Assembly (NCBI RefSeq): GCF_007558815.1
Contig: NZ_VLTJ01000004.1
Coordinates: 124,001 to 188,000 of the forward strand
DNA length: 64,000 nt
Source: Verticiella sediminum
GTDB taxonomy: Bacteria; Pseudomonadota; Gammaproteobacteria; Burkholderiales; Burkholderiaceae_B
Direction: 5' to 3'
Positions 52,678 through 60,633 of this stretch are shown in pieces (within the stretch, counting starts at the first letter, position 1; every line of letters begins with the position of its first letter). The notes beneath the pieces were generated by a model. It had not been told where the DNA came from and made no database searches. It was given only the letters and a program-made list of their open reading frames with translations. The position numbers and the translations under genes were made by a program.

Positions 52678-54210
52678 TCAATAGCTCGTCGGCCACGTGC
52701 GCATCAGGTGCTCGCCGACGCCGCCGGACAGGCGCAGGCGATGCACCTGCAGCAGGCGGATCAGGGTCTGGCGGGTGTCCACCGGATTGATGACGTGGTG
52801 CGCCGCGTGCACGGCGGCCGCGTCGTAGGCGCTGGTGCCCTTGGTCATCTCGGCGAGCAGCTCGGCGTAGCGCGCAGGTTCGGTCTGAGGGTCCACGCCG
52901 TGCACGATGGCGACGGCCGAGCGCGGGTCCATGAAGTTCACCTCGGCCGAGAACCAGGCGACGACTTCGTCGGCATTGCCGCCGCCGCCCATGTTGAGCA
53001 CCGCCTGGCCGTAGGTCTTGCGCATGACGACCGACAGCTTGGGCACGCTGACCAGCGACATCGCGTTCATCCAGTTCATCACGCGCCCGATCGCACCCTG
53101 GCGTTCGCCCTCCACGCCGATCAGAAAGCCCGGCTGGTCCACCATGAAGACCAGCGGAATGTTGAACGAATCGCACAGCACCAGGAAACTCACCACCTTC
53201 TCGCAGGCGCTGGGGTCGATCGCGCCGCCCTTGAAGAGAGGGTTGCTCGCGACCACGCCCACCGTATGGCCGTCCAGGCGCGCGAGCGCCGTCACCACCG
53301 ACTTGCCAAAGCGCGGCTTGAGTTCGAACAGCGAGTTGCGATCGTAGATCAGCGCCAGGATCTTGCGCACGTCATAGACCTTGGAACGCTCCTCGGGCAG
53401 CAGCTCGAGGATGCGCTCGGCGTCCTCGCCCGAACCCGCCGGGACGGCGGCCACGGGCGGCGGCTCCTGGTGGTGGCTGGGCAGGTAGGACAGAAAGCGC
53501 CGCACGGCGTCGAGCGCTTCCTCGTCGGTGTCGACCGCCAGGTCGACCATGCCGGTGACCTCGGTGTGCAGCCGCCAACCGCCCAGGGACTCCGGGTCGA
53601 CCGCCTCGGCGACGGCACGGGAGGTGAGCTTCACGCTGGAGACGGCGGTGATGGCGCCCTTGCGCATCACGACGAAGTCCGCGAGCGCGGCGTACCAGGA
53701 GGACGAGCCGTAGCAGTGGCCCAGCACCGCCGAGACCCACGGGGTCTCGCGCATGCGCCGGTACTGCGTGGGCCGGTCTCCGGCCCCCACGCCCGCCGCG
53801 CCCATGACGTCGGGCATCCGGGCGCCGGTGGATTCGCCCAGGAACACCATGGGCAGGCCGCGGCTGGTGGCGATCTTCTTGACGTGCCCGACCTTGGTCG
53901 TGTTCACCGTGCTGCTGGAGGCGCCCATCACCGTGAAGTCGTTGGACACCACGGCGACCTCGCGGCCGTCGATCCGGCCGTAGCCGGCGATCTTGCCGTC
54001 GGCGGGCGTGACCTCGCGCACCTCGGGACGGATCGACGTGGCGTAGCGCCCGGTCTCCAGGAAGGTGCCGGCATCCACCAGCCGGTCGATGCGTTCGCGG
54101 GCGTTCAGGATGCCCTGGGCGCGCCGCTCTTCGAGTTTGCGGGGGCCGCCCATGGCGAGCGCGGCGCGGGTCCGGGCCTCGTGTTCGGCGATGTGCTTGT
54201 CGTGGTTCAT
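52678..54210 (-). CDS. Acyl-CoA carboxyltransferase (PccB/AccD-like)
   Basis: A 510-residue carboxyltransferase of the propionyl/methylcrotonyl-CoA type (both halves fused). Crotonase-fold motifs occur in both halves: GESTGARMPDVMGAAG near the first oxyanion hole and DQPGFLIGVEGERQG with GGGGNADEVVAWFSAEV in the second. It should transfer carboxyl from carboxybiotin to an acyl-CoA, or in reverse decarboxylate malonyl-type CoA. The ATG at 54210 (MNHDKHIAEHEARTRAAL) fits the family start. The order is Bug, carboxyltransferase, CoA ligase, biotin carrier, with gaps of about ten bases. Confidence 0.93.
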   Translation of the reverse strand: MNHDKHIAEHEARTRAALAMGGPRKLEERRAQGILNARERIDRLVDAGTFLETGRYATSIRPEVREVTPADGKIAGYGRIDGREVAVVSNDFTVMGASSSTVNTTKVGHVKKIATSRGLPMVFLGESTGARMPDVMGAAGVGAGDRPTQYRRMRETPWVSAVLGHCYGSSSWYAALADFVVMRKGAITAVSSVKLTSRAVAEAVDPESLGGWRLHTEVTGMVDLAVDTDEEALDAVRRFLSYLPSHHQEPPPVAAVPAGSGEDAERILELLPEERSKVYDVRKILALIYDRNSLFELKPRFGKSVVTALARLDGHTVGVVASNPLFKGGAIDPSACEKVVSFLVLCDSFNIPLVFMVDQPGFLIGVEGERQGAIGRVMNWMNAMSLVSVPKLSVVMRKTYGQAVLNMGGGGNADEVVAWFSAEVNFMDPRSAVAIVHGVDPQTEPARYAELLAEMTKGTSAYDAAAVHAAHHVINPVDTRQTLIRLLQVHRLRLSGGVGEHLMRTWPTSY

Positions 54211-54220
54211 GCGTATCCTG

Positions 54221-55204
54221 CTAGCGGGGCGAATCGGTGACGAGCGTGGGCACGGCCACGGCGAGCTGGCGCCAGAAGGCCGTCTCCTCGGCGAGGATGT
54301 CGGCCAGGCCCTGCGGCGTGCTCGCCTCGAGCACCACGCCGGTCTTGGTGAGCTGGTCCGAGAAGTCCTTGTCGTGCACGATGGTCTGCGTGGCCTGCGC
54401 CAGGCGCTCGACGATGGCCGGCGGCGTGCCCGCGGGCGCGAGGATGCCGTACCAGACGGTGACCACGTACTCGGGCGCGCCCGATTCCTTGAAGGTGGGC
54501 ACATTCGGCAGCACCGCGACGCGCTCGGCCGAAGACACCGCTATCGGCTTGAGCGTGCCCGCCTGGATGTGCGGCAGCACCACCGGCGTGAGCGCGAACA
54601 CCATGTTCACCTGGCCGGCGATGGCGTCGGTGACCGCCTGTGCGCCACCCTTGTAGGGCACGTGCAGCAGGTCGATGTCGGCGCGCTTCTTGAGCAGTTC
54701 GACGTACAGGTTCAGTTGCGCGCTCGAAATGGTCAGCTTGCCGGGTGTCTTGTGCGCGGCAGCCATCAGCTCGGCCGGCGTGCCGTAGGGTGTGGCGGGG
54801 TGGGCCGCGACCACGAAAGGCACCCGCGCGAGCAAGGCGACGGGCGCAAAGGCCTTATCCGGGTCGAAGGACGGCTGCGGGCCGAAGGTGCGATTGAGCG
54901 CCAGGCCATTGCCGCCGAAAAGCAGGGTGTAGCCGTCGGCCGGCGCCCGGGCCACCCAGTCCGCGCCGATGTTGGTCGATGCGCCGGGGCGGTTCTCGAC
55001 GATGACGGATTGGCCCAACTGCCGGCCCAGCAGCTCGCCGTACTGCCGGGCGATCATGTCGGTGCTGCCGCCGGGCGGGTAGGGAATCACCAGGGTGATG
55101 GGGCGCTGCGGCCAGTCCGCCGCGGCGGCTGGCAGGGCGAGAACGAACAGCAGGGCAGCCGCCCAGCGCTCGAATCGCCTGCGGTATGGCGAACGTACAG
55201 ACAT
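54221..55204 (-). CDS. Bug-family periplasmic solute receptor (TctC-like)
   Basis: A 327-residue secreted receptor. Signal peptide (WAAALLFVLALPAAAA), then DWPQRPITLVIPYPPGGSTD, ENRPGASTNIGA and DGYTLLFGGN. It begins the leftward carboxylase operon (10 bp before the carboxyltransferase). It therefore likely captures the acid that the CoA ligase activates and the carboxyltransferase modifies. The divergent MarR gene and the operator at 55284-55302 probably control it. Confidence 0.92.
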   Translation of the reverse strand: MSVRSPYRRRFERWAAALLFVLALPAAAADWPQRPITLVIPYPPGGSTDMIARQYGELLGRQLGQSVIVENRPGASTNIGADWVARAPADGYTLLFGGNGLALNRTFGPQPSFDPDKAFAPVALLARVPFVVAAHPATPYGTPAELMAAAHKTPGKLTISSAQLNLYVELLKKRADIDLLHVPYKGGAQAVTDAIAGQVNMVFALTPVVLPHIQAGTLKPIAVSSAERVAVLPNVPTFKESGAPEYVVTVWYGILAPAGTPPAIVERLAQATQTIVHDKDFSDQLTKTGVVLEASTPQGLADILAEETAFWRQLAVAVPTLVTDSPR

Positions 55205-55283
55205 GGGTCTCCTCCCGCGCACGCCGTTGTCGTGGTGTTCTGCTTGAGCGTGCGAGGGCCCACACTAATCCAGCGCCGGATTA

Positions 55284-55302
55284 TAGTCAACTAGGGTTAC
55301 TA
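55284..55302 (+). promoter_or_regulatory. Imperfect MarR-type palindrome
   Basis: TAGTCAACTAGGGTTACTA matches its own reverse complement at most positions outside the centre (TAGT...ACTA arms) and lies between the divergent Bug and MarR genes. MarR proteins commonly bind such AT-rich palindromes to control themselves and the adjacent operon. Confidence 0.6.
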
Positions 55303-55357
55303 CATTGCCCCTGTCTACAATGCGGGCGGCTTACCCCGCTGGCAATCTGGAAGACGG

Positions 55358-55834
55358 ATGATCGATCAGGAACGTATCAACACGCTGAGAGCCGCGCGCG
55401 CGACCGGCATCGGCCGCATGCTGCTGCTGGCCCGGCGCGATTTTCTCGCCCGGGTGCAGGAGCGCCTGGCTTCGGGCGGCGCGAGCCTGCCGCCGTCGTG
55501 GGCCGGCCTGCTGCCCTACATCGATATCGAGGGCACCCGCAGCACCGTGCTCGCCCAGCGCGCCGGCATCTCCAAGCAGGTGGTCGCCAAGGTGGTGAAG
55601 GAACTGGAAGCGCTCGGCCTGCTCGAGCGCAGCCCGGACAAGGGCGACGGGCGGGCGTTCCTGGTGTGCTTCACAGAGCTTGGCCTGGAACGCCTGCTGA
55701 GTACGCACGAGGCCATCACCGAGATCGAACACGAGTACGAAGCCTTGCTGGGTGCGCGAAAATTCGGCGTACTGCGCGAAGCGCTGTTCCAGATCGCCTA
55801 TGGCGCGCAACCCCACGAGATGCGCAAACGCTGA
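55358..55834 (+). CDS. MarR-family transcriptional regulator
   Basis: A 158-residue winged-helix regulator. The recognition helix region TVLAQRAGISKQVVAKVVKE and the wing DKGDGRAFLVCFTE are typical of MarR. It is divergent from the Bug/carboxylase operon and probably represses it until an acyl-CoA or carboxylic acid binds. Confidence 0.92.
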   Translation: MIDQERINTLRAARATGIGRMLLLARRDFLARVQERLASGGASLPPSWAGLLPYIDIEGTRSTVLAQRAGISKQVVAKVVKELEALGLLERSPDKGDGRAFLVCFTELGLERLLSTHEAITEIEHEYEALLGARKFGVLREALFQIAYGAQPHEMRKR

Positions 55835-55845
55835 GGACACACACC

Positions 55846-56184
55846 ATGTCAGAACCCGCCATCCACGGCTATCACGCCCATGTGTACTACGACGCCGACA
55901 CGCTGGAGCGTGCGCGCGCCATTTGCGAAACCGCCCAGCGCGAATTCGGCGTGCAGATGGGGCGCATGCACGAGCGCCCGGTCGGGCCGCATCCGGACTG
56001 GAGCTGCCAGTTGGCGTTCGACCAGGAGACCTTCGGTCGCGTCGTGCCCTGGCTCGCTGTCCACCGGCAGGGGCTGGTGGTGTTCCTGCATCCGCTCACC
56101 GGGGACGATCTCGCGGACCACCGCGATCACGCGATCTGGATGGGTGCCGTACGCCCGCTGAACCTTGCGGCGCTGATGGTCTGA
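55846..56184 (+). CDS. DOPA 4,5-dioxygenase family protein
   Basis: A 112-residue protein of the DOPA-4,5-dioxygenase family (also seen as lignostilbene-like extradiol enzymes of small size). The metal-ligand HxH is visible as GYHAHVYYD (H10, H12) with a further His in VFLHPLTGDD. It should open a catechol ring. It follows the MarR gene by 11 bp. Confidence 0.9.
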   Translation: MSEPAIHGYHAHVYYDADTLERARAICETAQREFGVQMGRMHERPVGPHPDWSCQLAFDQETFGRVVPWLAVHRQGLVVFLHPLTGDDLADHRDHAIWMGAVRPLNLAALMV

Positions 56185-56199
56185 TCGACCAAAAGCGAA

Positions 56200-56255
56200 C
56201 GCCCGGCCAGGGGCCGGGCGGCTGGGTGCCATGCCCGCCTCCCTGGAGGGCGGGC
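56200..56255 (+). terminator. Tandem hairpins between convergent genes
   Basis: CGCCCGGCC-agg-GGCCGGGCG (56200-56220) is a perfect 9-bp stem. A second stem GCCCGCC...GGGCGGGC follows at about 56233-56255. Neither has a T-run. They lie between the DOPA-dioxygenase-like gene and the convergent PRC-barrel gene. Confidence 0.6.
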
Positions 56256-56272
56256 GATGGGCAACGGCTCGG

Positions 56273-56851
56273 TCAGGGCTGCTGCCAGACCGCCAGTTCG
56301 ACCATGACGTCGTTGTCGACGTCCTTGTAGGCCTCGTCATCGCCCGTGCGGGCGTCGTCCATGGTTTCGATGTCGGTTTCGGTCACCCCCAGTACGACCA
56401 GATCGTCGTCGCGCACCCAGAAGCGGTCGGCCGGCAGCGCAGCGCGGTCTTCACCGATGCCGAAGAAGCCGCCCTTGCCGATCACGATGTAGTGGGTGCC
56501 GTCGTTGCTGGCGACCACATCGGACACTTCGCCGATTTTTTCACCTTGGCCGTTTTGCACGTCCCTGCCGTTGATGTCCTTCACCGACAGGGATTGCATC
56601 TTCGCATTGGCGCGGTCCGGGCCGGCGGTGCCGGTTCCCAGGGCCTTGTTCAGACGGCCGCGCTCGTCATCCGTCATGGCCTGGTTGGTCGTGTCCGGCG
56701 TACTGGCCGGGCCTGGGTTGGCGCCCGAGGCTTCCGTGGCCGGGCTGTTCACCGCCGGCGCCGGCGTAGCCGGGCTCTCGGTAGCGGCAGCAAGGGCCAT
56801 GGGCGAGGCGAAGGCGGCGGAAACGAGTAGGGCGAGAGTAGCGCGTTTCAT
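56273..56851 (-). CDS. Secreted PRC-barrel domain protein
   Basis: A 192-residue protein. A signal peptide (ATLALLVSAAFASPMALAAA) is followed by a Pro/Ala/Thr-rich linker and a PRC-barrel (SLSVKDINGRDVQNGQGEKIG, VSDVVASNDGTHYIVI, residues about 85-165). A C-terminal acidic tail ends in WQQP. PRC-barrel proteins with leaders are thought to act in stress response or cell-envelope maintenance. The CAGGAGAC ribosome binding site supports the start. Confidence 0.9.
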   Translation of the reverse strand: MKRATLALLVSAAFASPMALAAATESPATPAPAVNSPATEASGANPGPASTPDTTNQAMTDDERGRLNKALGTGTAGPDRANAKMQSLSVKDINGRDVQNGQGEKIGEVSDVVASNDGTHYIVIGKGGFFGIGEDRAALPADRFWVRDDDLVVLGVTETDIETMDDARTGDDEAYKDVDNDVMVELAVWQQP

Positions 56852-57083
56852 ATTGAAGTCTCCTGAGCTGTACAGCATGAAAAGTCGAGTAAAAACATCG
56901 GGATGCGAAACCCGCATCGTCAGGTGATCTTTCGCAACCGGCGTTCCCACCGCGTTCATTCAGCCCTCAATGCACGCCAGCGCCCTCGGTGAACTGTCGT
57001 TGGGTACCCTCCTTGCTGTAAGGTTGGGTTGGTCGCGGCTCACCCCGGGGCCGCCTCTTTGCCAAATTCACAGGAAAGCCGTC

Positions 57084-57947
57084 ATGTCCGTCTTGCAAGA
57101 TCGCGTCGCTACCCGTTTCAACGCCCGAAGCACCGCGGGCGCTGCGCTCGTCTCTTCGCTGTTTTTGCTGGGTGCGTGCGCCCAGGCTGCCGCCCCCGCT
57201 GCGACGGAGTCCGCCGCTGCGAGCACAACGTACGAGCCCACCGTCGGCCAGGCCGGCAAGGACGTCGTGTGGGTGCCCACCCCGCAAGTGCTGGTCGACA
57301 CCATGCTCGATCTGGCCAAGGTCACGCCCCAGGACTACCTCATGGACCTGGGCTCCGGCGACGGGCGCACGGTGATCACCGCCGCCAAGCGCGGCCTCAC
57401 CGCGCGCGGCATCGAATACAACCCCGACATGGTCGCGCTCGCCAAGAGCAACGCCGAGAAGGAAGGCGTGAGCGACAAGGCCACCTTCGAGCAGGCCGAT
57501 CTCTTCGAGACCGACTTCAGCAAGGCCAACGTCATCACCATGTTCCTGCTGCCCTCGATCAACGAGAAGCTCGCGCCCAAGCTGGTGCAGCTCGAACCCG
57601 GCACGCGCATCGTCTCCAACTCCTTCCGCATGGGCTCTTGGCAGCCCGACCAGGAAGTGATGGTCACGGACAACTGCACTAGCTGGTGCAACGCGCTGCT
57701 CTGGATCGTGCCGGCGCAGGTCGAAGGCAACTGGCAGATCGACGGCCAGCCCCTAGTGCTCGAACAGGATTACCAGATGCTCACCGGCACCCTGGGTGGC
57801 CAAGCGATTTCCGAGGGCAAGCTGCTCGGCAACGCGATCACCTTCAAGGTGGGCGATGTCACCTACGAGGGCACGGTGGAAAGCGGTGCGATCAAGGGCA
57901 AGACCACGGGCGGCAAGTCGGCCGAGTGGCATGCGGTGAAGGGTTGA
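57084..57947 (+). CDS. Exported lipoprotein with a SAM-methyltransferase domain
   Basis: A 287-residue protein. A lipoprotein signal (SSLFLLGACAQAA, Cys near residue 32) precedes a class I SAM-methyltransferase fold (MDLGSGDGRTVITAAKRG, then ADLFETDFSKANVITMFLLP). After residue 200 a second, beta-rich part (LEQDYQMLTGTLGG to the end) follows, with strands like a small barrel. SAM is cytoplasmic, so a lipid-anchored extracytoplasmic methyltransferase is puzzling. The fold resembles FAM173/ATPSCKMT-type enzymes. Perhaps it binds another ligand. The start is set by the lipobox. Confidence 0.88.
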   Translation: MSVLQDRVATRFNARSTAGAALVSSLFLLGACAQAAAPAATESAAASTTYEPTVGQAGKDVVWVPTPQVLVDTMLDLAKVTPQDYLMDLGSGDGRTVITAAKRGLTARGIEYNPDMVALAKSNAEKEGVSDKATFEQADLFETDFSKANVITMFLLPSINEKLAPKLVQLEPGTRIVSNSFRMGSWQPDQEVMVTDNCTSWCNALLWIVPAQVEGNWQIDGQPLVLEQDYQMLTGTLGGQAISEGKLLGNAITFKVGDVTYEGTVESGAIKGKTTGGKSAEWHAVKG

Positions 57948-57976
57948 GCGCGTAGCCGCCCCGGCGTTGAACGAGC

Positions 57977-58035
57977 AGGCCGCCCCGGCGAACCGACCCC
58001 CAAGACGTTGGTCGGTTTGCCGGGGCGGCCTTTTT
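57977..58035. terminator. Strong bidirectional terminator
   Basis: AGGCCGCCCCGGCgaACCGACC (57977-57998) pairs with GGTCGGTttGCCGGGGCGGCCT (58010-58031), followed by TTTT. It closes the methyltransferase gene and can serve the convergent lyase gene. Confidence 0.9.
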
Positions 58036-58101
58036 CATTGGTGCGAAGGGGAAGGGCGTTGCGCAGGCGCACGCCGCGCCCGCACGGCGTAGTGCGCGCG
58101 C

Positions 58102-58968
58102 TCAGCCGGCCCGCCCCGCGATCGCCTCCGCGAACGCCACCACCCGTTCGGCGTCGGCGGCATGCAGGTTCTCGACCATCTTGCCGTCGAGCACGGCGAT
58201 GCCCTTGCCCTCGCGTTCGGCCGCCTGCCATGCCGCGAGCACGCGGCGCGCGTGCTCCACCGCTTGCGCGGTCGGCCCGAAGACCCGATTGGCCGGCGCC
58301 ACCTGGGCGGGGTGAACCAGTGTCTTGCCATCGAAACCGAGGGCGCGCCCCTGTTCGCACAGGCGGGTGAAGGCCTCGGTATCGTCGAGCACCGCCGAGA
58401 CACCGTCCAGTACGTCGCGGCCATGGCGCCGCGCGGCGTTGACCGTGCGCGACAGGGCGTACAGCAGGCCCTGCCGGTCGGGCGTGTCCGGCAGCCGCAG
58501 TTCCTTCTGCAGGTCGGACGTGCCCATGACCAGGACGGCGACGCCGTCCTGCGCGGCGATCTGATCGACGCGGCTCACGCCGGCCGGCGTCTCGATCATG
58601 GGCCACAGGGGGATGGCCGTCCCGACGTCGTTCATGCGGTCGCGGTAGTGCTCGAGCGTGGCGACGTCCTCGACCTTGGGCAGCACGATGCCGTCGGGGC
58701 GGGCGTCCAGCGCCGCCTCGAAGTCGCTGCGGCCCCATGGCGTGTGCAGGCCGTTGACGCGGATGAGCACTTCACGATGGCCGTAGCCGCCCGCCCGCAC
58801 CTGCGCGCAGGCCTGCGCGCGCGCCTGCTCCTTGGCCGAGGGCGCGACGGCGTCTTCCAGATCGAAGATGACGGCATCCACATCCAGGCTGCGCGCCTTG
58901 TCCATGGCGCGCTGGTTGGCCGCCGGCATATAGAGCACGGAACGGCGGGGACGCAGGGTGGTGTTCAT
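58102..58968 (-). CDS. CitE-like HpcH/HpaI aldolase/citrate lyase family protein
   Basis: A 288-residue TIM-barrel lyase of the CitE/CLYBL group. LRPRRSVLYMPAANQRAMDKA is the family start, and DAVIFDLEDAVAP, LIRVNG and MIETPAGVSRV follow. GMASTSDL-like VMGTSDLQKE carries metal-proximal residues, and FDGKTLVHPAQV the CoA-binding region. It may cleave malyl-, citramalyl- or beta-hydroxyacyl-CoA esters. The ATG at 58968 fits the family start better than 58989, which overlaps the upstream J-domain gene stop. Confidence 0.92.
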   Translation of the reverse strand: MNTTLRPRRSVLYMPAANQRAMDKARSLDVDAVIFDLEDAVAPSAKEQARAQACAQVRAGGYGHREVLIRVNGLHTPWGRSDFEAALDARPDGIVLPKVEDVATLEHYRDRMNDVGTAIPLWPMIETPAGVSRVDQIAAQDGVAVLVMGTSDLQKELRLPDTPDRQGLLYALSRTVNAARRHGRDVLDGVSAVLDDTEAFTRLCEQGRALGFDGKTLVHPAQVAPANRVFGPTAQAVEHARRVLAAWQAAEREGKGIAVLDGKMVENLHAADAERVVAFAEAIAGRAG

Positions 58969-58988
58969 GAAGGTTCCCGGAGATGGCA

Positions 58989-59435
58989 TCAGCGCGAAGC
59001 GGCGGCCGCCGCCGCACGCGGCTTGGGTGCCGGCGCATCGGAACCGCCGGGCGCCCAGACGAAGGCCGCAACCAGCAGCAGCGCGACCGCGGCCAGGCCG
59101 GCCACCCGGCCTTTGCGCAGCCCGTGGCGCGAGGCGGCGGGCGGTGGTTCGTCCTGTGCGCGCCGTAGCGCCTGCCGCCGCACAGCCTCGTCGTGCTGGC
59201 GCAGCAAGGCGGCTTCCTCCTCGCGTATCCAGGCGTCATGCGCACGGCGCCGCGCCGGATCGGACAGCACTTCGTAGCCGCGGTTGAGCATGCCCATCAC
59301 GCGCTGCGCCTTGGCGTCGCCGGGGTTGCGGTCGGGATGGTATTGCTGCGTCAGCGCGCGATAGGCCGCGCGGATCACCGCCGGCGGTGCATCGCGGGAG
59401 ACTTTCAGGTTCTCGTAATGGGAATGCACGCGCAT
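58989..59435 (-). CDS. J-domain protein with C-terminal membrane anchor
   Basis: A 148-residue DnaJ-like protein. The J domain (YENLKVSRDAPPAVIRAAYR, HPD motif in QQYHPDRNPGD) spans residues about 5-65. A linker with many Arg/Gln follows, then a membrane segment (VAGLAAVALLLVAAFVWAP). The topology suggests a cytoplasmic J domain anchored in the inner membrane to recruit DnaK. There is no zinc finger. Confidence 0.92.
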   Translation of the reverse strand: MRVHSHYENLKVSRDAPPAVIRAAYRALTQQYHPDRNPGDAKAQRVMGMLNRGYEVLSDPARRRAHDAWIREEEAALLRQHDEAVRRQALRRAQDEPPPAASRHGLRKGRVAGLAAVALLLVAAFVWAPGGSDAPAPKPRAAAAAASR

Positions 59436-59607
59436 GGTGATTGCAGCAGCCGTGGCGGCAGGATGGGCATCGGTGCATGATAATGCACGGCCGGCGCGCT
59501 GCCGAGGGTGCCTGCGGGGTTTCGTCGGCCGGCGCGTACCGACCGACGCCGTCCCCGGCCATGCGCGTTCAGTCCACCACGTCGCGCGGAACCCACTTCT
59601 TCCTTGC

Positions 59608-59664
59608 CCGAGGGGCAAGGGCATGGCGCAGATGCTGCTGGGGATGGAGGTGTTTGCGGATTAG
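59608..59664 (+). pseudogene. C-terminal relic of an AtuA-like gene
   Basis: The plus strand encodes GKGMAQMLLGMEVFAD followed by a stop. The intact minus-strand AtuA-like gene at the window end finishes GKGMAQMLLGMAVCPD. Within it, 59613-59647 is identical (35 of 35 bases, inverted) to 63554-63588. The frame further upstream is not protein-like, so only the tail remains. Confidence 0.75.
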
Positions 59665-59718
59665 CGACCTTCGTAGCGTACGCCACCCGGGGGGATACTG
59701 CGCGGCATCGGCTAACGC

Positions 59719-59750
59719 CTGGCTCAGTGCTTCGTACTTTGCTGAGCCAG
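59719..59750. terminator. Perfect 9-bp inverted repeat
   Basis: CTGGCTCAG (59719-59727) and CTGAGCCAG (59742-59750) with a 14-base loop. It lies just before the 3' end of the broken DUF1828-like gene on the minus strand and could be its terminator. Confidence 0.5.
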
Positions 59751-59755
59751 TGCAG

Positions 59756-60212
59756 CTAGTCGGGAAAACAGTTGCGCATGGCGACACCTGCCGCCATGTG
59801 GTTCGGAGGGATCACGTCGATGTATTCCCCGTCCAGCAGGTAGTCGAACGTATGCGTTCGCTGCAACCCCCTGCGAAAATGCGTGCCGGACCTGATCTCG
59901 CGGCGACAGCACACGGAAATCGGCCTTTTCCCCCAGAGCGTAGCCAAAAGGCGCGACACGCTCTCTCAGGACGTTCAGACGACGATGCTTGTAGGGCTCG
60001 AGCCCCATGGACGAGAGGTGAGCCATCGTGTCGCCATTGTCCGACACGAGCACATGCTGGTTTTCCTCGAGCAGGTACAAGACGATTGCCGTTCCGTCGG
60101 CAAACGAGAACGGAGTACCCACCTCGAACGCGGACTCACCGCGCAGCCCGGTCAGGGCCACGCAATCGTAATCGAATTGAATGGACGCATGTCCTTGCAG
60201 CGCCAGGGCCAC
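59756..60212 (-). pseudogene. DUF1828-like gene with a frameshift
   Basis: The N-terminal part (FEVGTPFSFADGTAIVLYLL, then VSDNGDTMAHLSSMGLEPYK) matches the DUF1828 type of prophage-associated proteins. The frame then loses protein character near 59880, while the next frame continues the same protein with HTFDYLLDGEYIDVIPPNHM and ends at 59756. The break falls on or near a run of five C (59867-59871), so a one-base slip in a homopolymer, real or a sequencing error, explains it. The start could be further upstream. Confidence 0.7.
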
Positions 60213-60333
60213 ACGCCATCACTTCAGGTACCTGACCCAGGTGCCGCCGTCGACTCAACCGGATGCCGGCCTCCTGAATCACCTGCTGCCACAGCGCCTG
60301 CTGCTCCCTCCGATGCATACGCAGGTGGCGTTC

Positions 60334-60630
60334 TCACAAGTACGAGCGCCCGTCCAGGTATGCCTTGCGCCAGCGCACGATCTGGTAGCGCTCGAACAGG
60401 CCCGCTGCGTAGAACGGATCGGCACGCAGGAACGCGTCCGCTGCCTGCCGGGTGTCCACGTCGAGGATGTACACGCCGCCGCCGAGGTCGCTGCCGTCGT
60501 CCTGCAGTTTGGCGCCGCAGGCGAGAAGTAGGTGTTCGTGCGCGTCCAGGTACGCCAGGTGGGCGGTGCGCGTGGCCTGGCGCAACGCCAGCGTGCCCGG
60601 CTTGTCGAAGGTTTCGATGAGATAAGGCAT
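60334..60630 (-). CDS. YciI-family protein
   Basis: A 98-residue YciI/YCII dimeric alpha-beta barrel protein (HLAYLDAHEHLLLACGAKLQ; DVDTRQAADAFLRADPFYAAGL with the conserved DPF). Its start is three bases after the cyclase stop, so the two form an operon. YciI-like proteins often act as small hydro-lyases or dehalogenases in aromatic acid pathways. Confidence 0.92.
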   Translation of the reverse strand: MPYLIETFDKPGTLALRQATRTAHLAYLDAHEHLLLACGAKLQDDGSDLGGGVYILDVDTRQAADAFLRADPFYAAGLFERYQIVRWRKAYLDGRSYL

Positions 60631-60633
60631 GGC

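Larger units (their letters stand above)
59436..60333. other. Relic-rich region between the J-domain and YciI genes
   Basis: About 900 bp with lower GC content than its surroundings in places. It holds three separate items listed individually: a C-terminal fragment of an AtuA-like gene, a perfect 9-bp inverted repeat, and a frameshifted DUF1828-like gene. Further upstream (60213-60333) a short minus-strand frame beginning near REQQALWQQVIQEAG could be part of the same broken gene; I cannot prove it. Confidence 0.6.
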
